Assembly: GCF_038562415.1 (NCBI RefSeq)
Contig: NZ_JBCFBA010000009.1
Span: forward strand, 62,001-126,000
Direction: 5' to 3'
From: Solidesulfovibrio sp.
GTDB lineage: Bacteria > Desulfobacterota > Desulfovibrionia > Desulfovibrionales > Desulfovibrionaceae
Length of the DNA stretch: 64,000 nucleotides
The notes under the pieces are model-generated. The model ran no database searches. It was not told where the DNA came from and saw nothing but the letters and a program-made list of their open reading frames with translations. Of the stretch, positions 61,056-64,000 are shown piece by piece. Every line of letters starts with the position of its first letter. Position 1 is the first letter of the stretch. The translations under genes and the position numbers were made by a program.

Positions 61056-61700
61056 ATGAATCAGTCCTATTCCGGTATCGTAAGCGAACACCAAAGCGTC
61101 ATCGCCGCCATCGAATCCCTGCGCCAGGGCGGCGGCATCGTCGTCACCGACGACGCGGACCGCGAAAACGAGGGCGACCTCATTTTCGCCGCCGAAACCC
61201 TGACCGTGCCGCAGATGGCCATGCTCATTCGCGAATGCAGCGGCATCGTCTGCCTGTGCCTGACCGAGGAAAAGGCCAGGCAGCTGGATCTGCCGCCCAT
61301 GGTCGAAAAAAACACCTGCAAGAACGGCACGGCCTTCACCGTGACCATCGAGGCGGCCGAGGGCGTGACCACCGGTGTGTCCGCCGCCGACCGGGTCAAA
61401 ACGGTCAAGACCGCCGCCGCCCCGCAGGCCAAACCCTGCGACCTGGCCCGGCCCGGCCATGTCTTTCCGCTGATCGCCCGGCCCGGCGGCGTGCTGGCCC
61501 GCCGGGGCCACACCGAAGCCACCGTGGATTTGGCCCGCCTGGCCGGCTTGCCGCCCTGCGGCGTGCTGTGCGAGCTGACCAATCCCGACGGCACCATGGC
61601 CAAGGGAGCCCAAATCGAGGCCTTCGCCGCCCGCAACGGCTTTCCCCTGGTCACGGTGGAGGCCCTGGCCGCCTACCGCCTGGCCATAGCCGACCGGTAG
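61056..61700 (+). CDS. ribB: 3,4-dihydroxy-2-butanone-4-phosphate synthase
   Basis: A 214-residue enzyme that converts ribulose-5-phosphate to the four-carbon unit of riboflavin. The acidic loop [30 protein letters not shown] and [16 protein letters not shown] are all present, and no GTP cyclohydrolase II domain is fused, hence RibB. GGAG lies 6 bases before the ATG. Control by the FMN riboswitch 128 bases upstream closes a feedback loop, and the neighbouring flavin enzymes need its product. Confidence 0.97.
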   Translation: MNQSYSGIVSEHQSVIAAIESLRQGGGIVVTDDADRENEGDLIFAAETLTVPQMAMLIRECSGIVCLCLTEEKARQLDLPPMVEKNTCKNGTAFTVTIEAAEGVTTGVSAADRVKTVKTAAAPQAKPCDLARPGHVFPLIARPGGVLARRGHTEATVDLARLAGLPPCGVLCELTNPDGTMAKGAQIEAFAARNGFPLVTVEALAAYRLAIADR

Positions 61701-61781
61701 CGACCCAGTCGGGCCGGACGCGGGGCATGACGCGCCCGGCCCGCCTTGCCACCTTTCGCCGGCTGGCTTACACGTCGCAGC

Positions 61782-63014
61782 ATGGCATCCCCCAAAGCCG
61801 GCCCGGCCCGCCGCTGCCCCTACAAACGCAACCTCAGCCTGCGCTACGTGGCCGCCCTGTCCCTGGCGGCGGCCCTGTCCGTGGCCACCTACGGCCTTTT
61901 CCGCCAGGTCATGGCCGCCATCGACCACGCGGCCGACGTCACGGCCATAAGCGGCTCCCAGCGCCTGCTCACCCAGCGCGTGCTGGCCCAATGCCTGCTT
62001 TTGGCCGCCGCCGACGACGAGGAGGCCCGCCGCGACATCCGGGCCCGCCTCAAACGCGCCGTGGACACCCTCGAGGCAAACCACGACCGCCTCCTGGCCG
62101 ACGTCAGGGACCCCGATTCCCTGGTCGCCCATTCCCGGGAACTGGAAGCCATCTATTTCAAGCCGCCGCTGGACCTCGACGCCCGCATGCGTTTTTTCAT
62201 CAAAAGCACCCGGGAATTCTATGCCACGGATTCCGGGCGCCCGGCCCTGTCCGACCCGCGCTTCCTCAATGTCCTGGTTTTCGGCGAAAACGATCTGCTG
62301 CGCGACCTGACCGCCGTGGTCCAGGCCTACCAGCGCCAGGCCCTGGCGCGCCTGACCACGCTGCGTCGGGTGGAAACCGGGGCCACGGTCGCCATGCTCG
62401 TGTTGCTGGCGGCGGTGGGGCTTTTCCTCCTGCGGCCCATGGTGGCCCGCATCTGCGCCGACCGCGGCCGCCTGGAGGCCGCCAACCGGGCGCTGACGGA
62501 ACTGGCTGTCACCGACCAGTTGACCGGTGCCTACAACCGCCTCAAATTCAACGAGGTCCTCGGCCGCGAAATCCACCGGACCGAGCGCTACGCCGCCCCC
62601 CTTTCCGTCATCATGTTCGACATCGACCACTTCAAGCGGGTCAACGACGAACATGGCCACGCCGCCGGCGACGCCATGCTGCGCGAACTGGCCGGGCGCG
62701 TGCGCCGCTCCATCCGCCAGGTGGACTGGCTGTTCCGCTACGGCGGCGAGGAATTCGTCGTGGCCGCGCCCCACACCGGCCTGGCCCAGGCCGCCGCCCT
62801 GGCCGAAAAACTGCGGGTCCTCGTCGCCGCCAGCCCCTTTCCCGGCGACATCCCCGGCAGCATCAGCCTCGGCGTGGCCCAGGCCATCCCCGGTGAAACC
62901 GTGGAAGCCCTCATGGGCCGCGTGGACGCCGCCATGTACCGGGCCAAGGAAGGCGGCCGCAACCGCGTCGCCGTGGACGGGGCGGAAGAGGCCTCCGGCG
63001 GCCGGGGGGCATGA
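61782..63014 (+). CDS. Diguanylate cyclase with PilJ-type N-terminal sensor
   Basis: A 410-residue membrane protein. Two membrane helices (about 20-42 and 200-222) flank a periplasmic PilJ-N/type IV pilus MCP-like domain (ISGSQRLLTQRVLAQCLLL). The C-terminal GGDEF domain has the active site GGEEF (321-325) and a product-inhibition I-site RQVD (312-315), so it makes c-di-GMP with feedback. The last residues (EEASGGRGA) are encoded by the hairpin repeat C1, so the repeat inserted into or replaced the original 3' end. The ATG at 61782 has a weak ribosome site; a TTG at 61746 is less likely. Confidence 0.9.
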   Translation: MASPKAGPARRCPYKRNLSLRYVAALSLAAALSVATYGLFRQVMAAIDHAADVTAISGSQRLLTQRVLAQCLLLAAADDEEARRDIRARLKRAVDTLEANHDRLLADVRDPDSLVAHSRELEAIYFKPPLDLDARMRFFIKSTREFYATDSGRPALSDPRFLNVLVFGENDLLRDLTAVVQAYQRQALARLTTLRRVETGATVAMLVLLAAVGLFLLRPMVARICADRGRLEAANRALTELAVTDQLTGAYNRLKFNEVLGREIHRTERYAAPLSVIMFDIDHFKRVNDEHGHAAGDAMLRELAGRVRRSIRQVDWLFRYGGEEFVVAAPHTGLAQAAALAEKLRVLVAASPFPGDIPGSISLGVAQAIPGETVEALMGRVDAAMYRAKEGGRNRVAVDGAEEASGGRGA

Positions 63015-63112
63015 TGCCCCCCGGTCCCCCCCAACGAGGGGTGCCGCCCGATGTTCCCGACCGCCCCATCCGGGGGGTCCGGGGGGGATGATCCCCCCCG
63101 GCCGCCGGAGGC
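62991..63112. repeat. Inverted pair of hairpin repeat units (C1/C2)
   Basis: C1 (62991-63032) and C2 (63066-63112) repeat the B1/B2 arrangement with almost identical arms and a different centre. The ATGATG in the C1 loop contains the GGDEF gene stop codon (TGA at 63012-63014). It is followed by the convergent AraC gene. Confidence 0.85.
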
Positions 63113-63136
63113 CTCTTCCGTGTTTTTCCCTTCACC

Positions 63137-63910
63137 TCACCCCTGCCGGGCGAACGTGCCGGGCGTGACGCCGAACGCTTCCCGAAACGCCGCGATAAAC
63201 GCCGAGGTCGAGTCGTAGCCGCATTCGAGGGCGGTGGCGGTCACGCTTTTGCCCGCTTCGAGCAGCGACAGCGAGGCCAGGAGCCGGAAGCGGCGTCGCC
63301 AGGCCCCGAAGGTCAGCCCCGTCTCGGCCAGAAACAGCCGGCCCAGGGTGCGTTCGGTCATGCCGGCCCCCCGGGCGATGGCCGTGGCCGGGCGGCTGTC
63401 GTCCGGCGCGTTGCCGAGGGCCTTGCAGATGGCCGTCAGGCGCGGGTCCCGGGGCCAGGGCAGGCTCAGGCCCGCCTCGGGCAGGCTGGCCAGCTGGTCC
63501 AGGAGCACGGCCACCAACCGTCCCGGCGGCCCGGCCTCGTCGTAGTCCACCGGCAGGGCGGCCACGGCCAGGATGAGTTCCCGGGCCAGGGGCGTCACCG
63601 ACAGGACCAGGCAGCGCGGCGGGTTGAAGATGTCCTGGTCGGCCCGGATGTAGAGGCTGCGCATTTCCGCCCGGCCCGAGACGGCGACCTGGTGGGCCAT
63701 GCCGGGCGGCACCCAGACGGCCCGTTGGGGCGGGGCCACGTGGCTGCCGGTTTCGGTGCGCACGAGCAGCACCCCGTCGCCGGCGAAGGACAGCTGGCCG
63801 AAGGGGTGGCTGTGGGCGGGCGAGGTGGAGTCCGGCGGCAGGCTTTCGCTGCGCGGATAGACCTGCCGGGGCAGGGCGTCCAGGGCGGGAAGGGTGCGCA
63901 GGGTCGCCAT
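63137..63910 (-). CDS. AraC-family regulator with cupin sensor
   Basis: A 257-residue regulator. The N-terminal cupin (HSHPFGQLSFAGDGVLLV, GMAHQVAVSG) binds a small ligand. The C-terminal two helix-turn-helix motifs (RGAGMTERTLGRLFLAETGL and ATALECGYDSTSAFIAAFREAFG) bind DNA. An 8-base inverted repeat 11 bases before the ATG may be an autoregulatory site. Its target, perhaps a divergent gene beyond the window, is not visible. Confidence 0.92.
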   Translation of the reverse strand: MATLRTLPALDALPRQVYPRSESLPPDSTSPAHSHPFGQLSFAGDGVLLVRTETGSHVAPPQRAVWVPPGMAHQVAVSGRAEMRSLYIRADQDIFNPPRCLVLSVTPLARELILAVAALPVDYDEAGPPGRLVAVLLDQLASLPEAGLSLPWPRDPRLTAICKALGNAPDDSRPATAIARGAGMTERTLGRLFLAETGLTFGAWRRRFRLLASLSLLEAGKSVTATALECGYDSTSAFIAAFREAFGVTPGTFARQG

Positions 63911-63920
63911 GTCCGTTTCT

Positions 63921-63943
63921 CGCTAGATGTTGTCAATCTAGCG
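63921..63943. promoter_or_regulatory. Inverted repeat operator before the AraC gene
   Basis: CGCTAGAT (63921-63928) and ATCTAGCG (63936-63943) form a perfect dyad around a seven-base spacer containing TTGTCA. It lies just upstream of the AraC start codon. Confidence 0.6.
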
Positions 63944-64000
63944 CGAGACGGCCGAGCCGTCCAGGCTTAGGTACTTTCCAGGCGCGCGCGGCGGGCGGCG

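Overview
The window reads as chromosomal DNA of a very GC-rich sulfate-reducing deltaproteobacterium of the Desulfovibrio/Solidesulfovibrio type. The main evidence is a dissimilatory-type ATP sulfurylase with its C-terminal four-cysteine cluster, a protein resembling the DVU0772 family, a ferredoxin-domain DUF362 protein, and a dense set of sensory proteins (MCP, tandem Cache, two histidine kinases, GGDEF, FIST-SpoIIE). No rRNA, tRNA, CRISPR array, prophage or intact insertion sequence was found. Most of the very long overlapping reading frames are GC-driven shadows.

Layout: 0.2-5.1 kb has a sigma-54 promoter, a 51-aa gene, a DUF362 ferredoxin-like protein, an MCP and two small exported proteins. 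5.3-12.9 kb holds a 2-Cys peroxiredoxin, a surface-polymer acylation group (acyltransferase-3, AlgX/AlgJ-like, MBOAT), an RNA 2',3'-CPDase, a methyltransferase, an old yellow enzyme and the DVU0772-like protein. 13-18 kb has a phosphoesterase, a decayed ParE-type toxin, a Ser/Thr kinase fused to DUF1566, and a translationally coupled CbiR-like/cobU/DHH operon. 18-25.9 kb contains an EndoQ-UvrD fusion, sat, lepA and lepB. 26-35.7 kb holds an AbrB-family membrane protein, a Mog-type protein, rfbA, two histidine kinases and comM. 35.8-44.4 kb has a LysR regulator divergent from TauE, a semialdehyde dehydrogenase and a coiled-coil protein, then a sigma-54-driven small-RNA candidate, TPR and EF-hand proteins, argJ, an HD hydrolase and a YfcE-type phosphoesterase. 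44.5-55.8 kb has a cytosolic tandem-Cache protein, ppiD, aconitase, a nitroreductase, YceI, FIST-SpoIIE and an SDR.

The 55.9-61.7 kb stretch is flavin-centred. A minus-strand cluster of DsrE-like, flavodoxin-like, three successive flavin-reductase-fold proteins and a nitroreductase faces a divergent HxlR regulator across two inverted operator arms. It is followed by a sigma-54/ZraP-like gene and an FMN riboswitch controlling ribB. The window ends with a PilJ-N/GGDEF cyclase and an AraC regulator.

The signals most worth following are: (1) a modular hairpin repeat (GCCTCCGGCGGCC, then a stem-loop, then GGACC) present as seven units at five loci; (2) three sigma-54 promoters, one perfect and immediately followed by two hairpins but no gene; (3) the EndoQ-helicase fusion; (4) the soluble tandem-Cache protein with no output domain and a TGTCA-rich control region; (5) the triple flavin-reductase operon.
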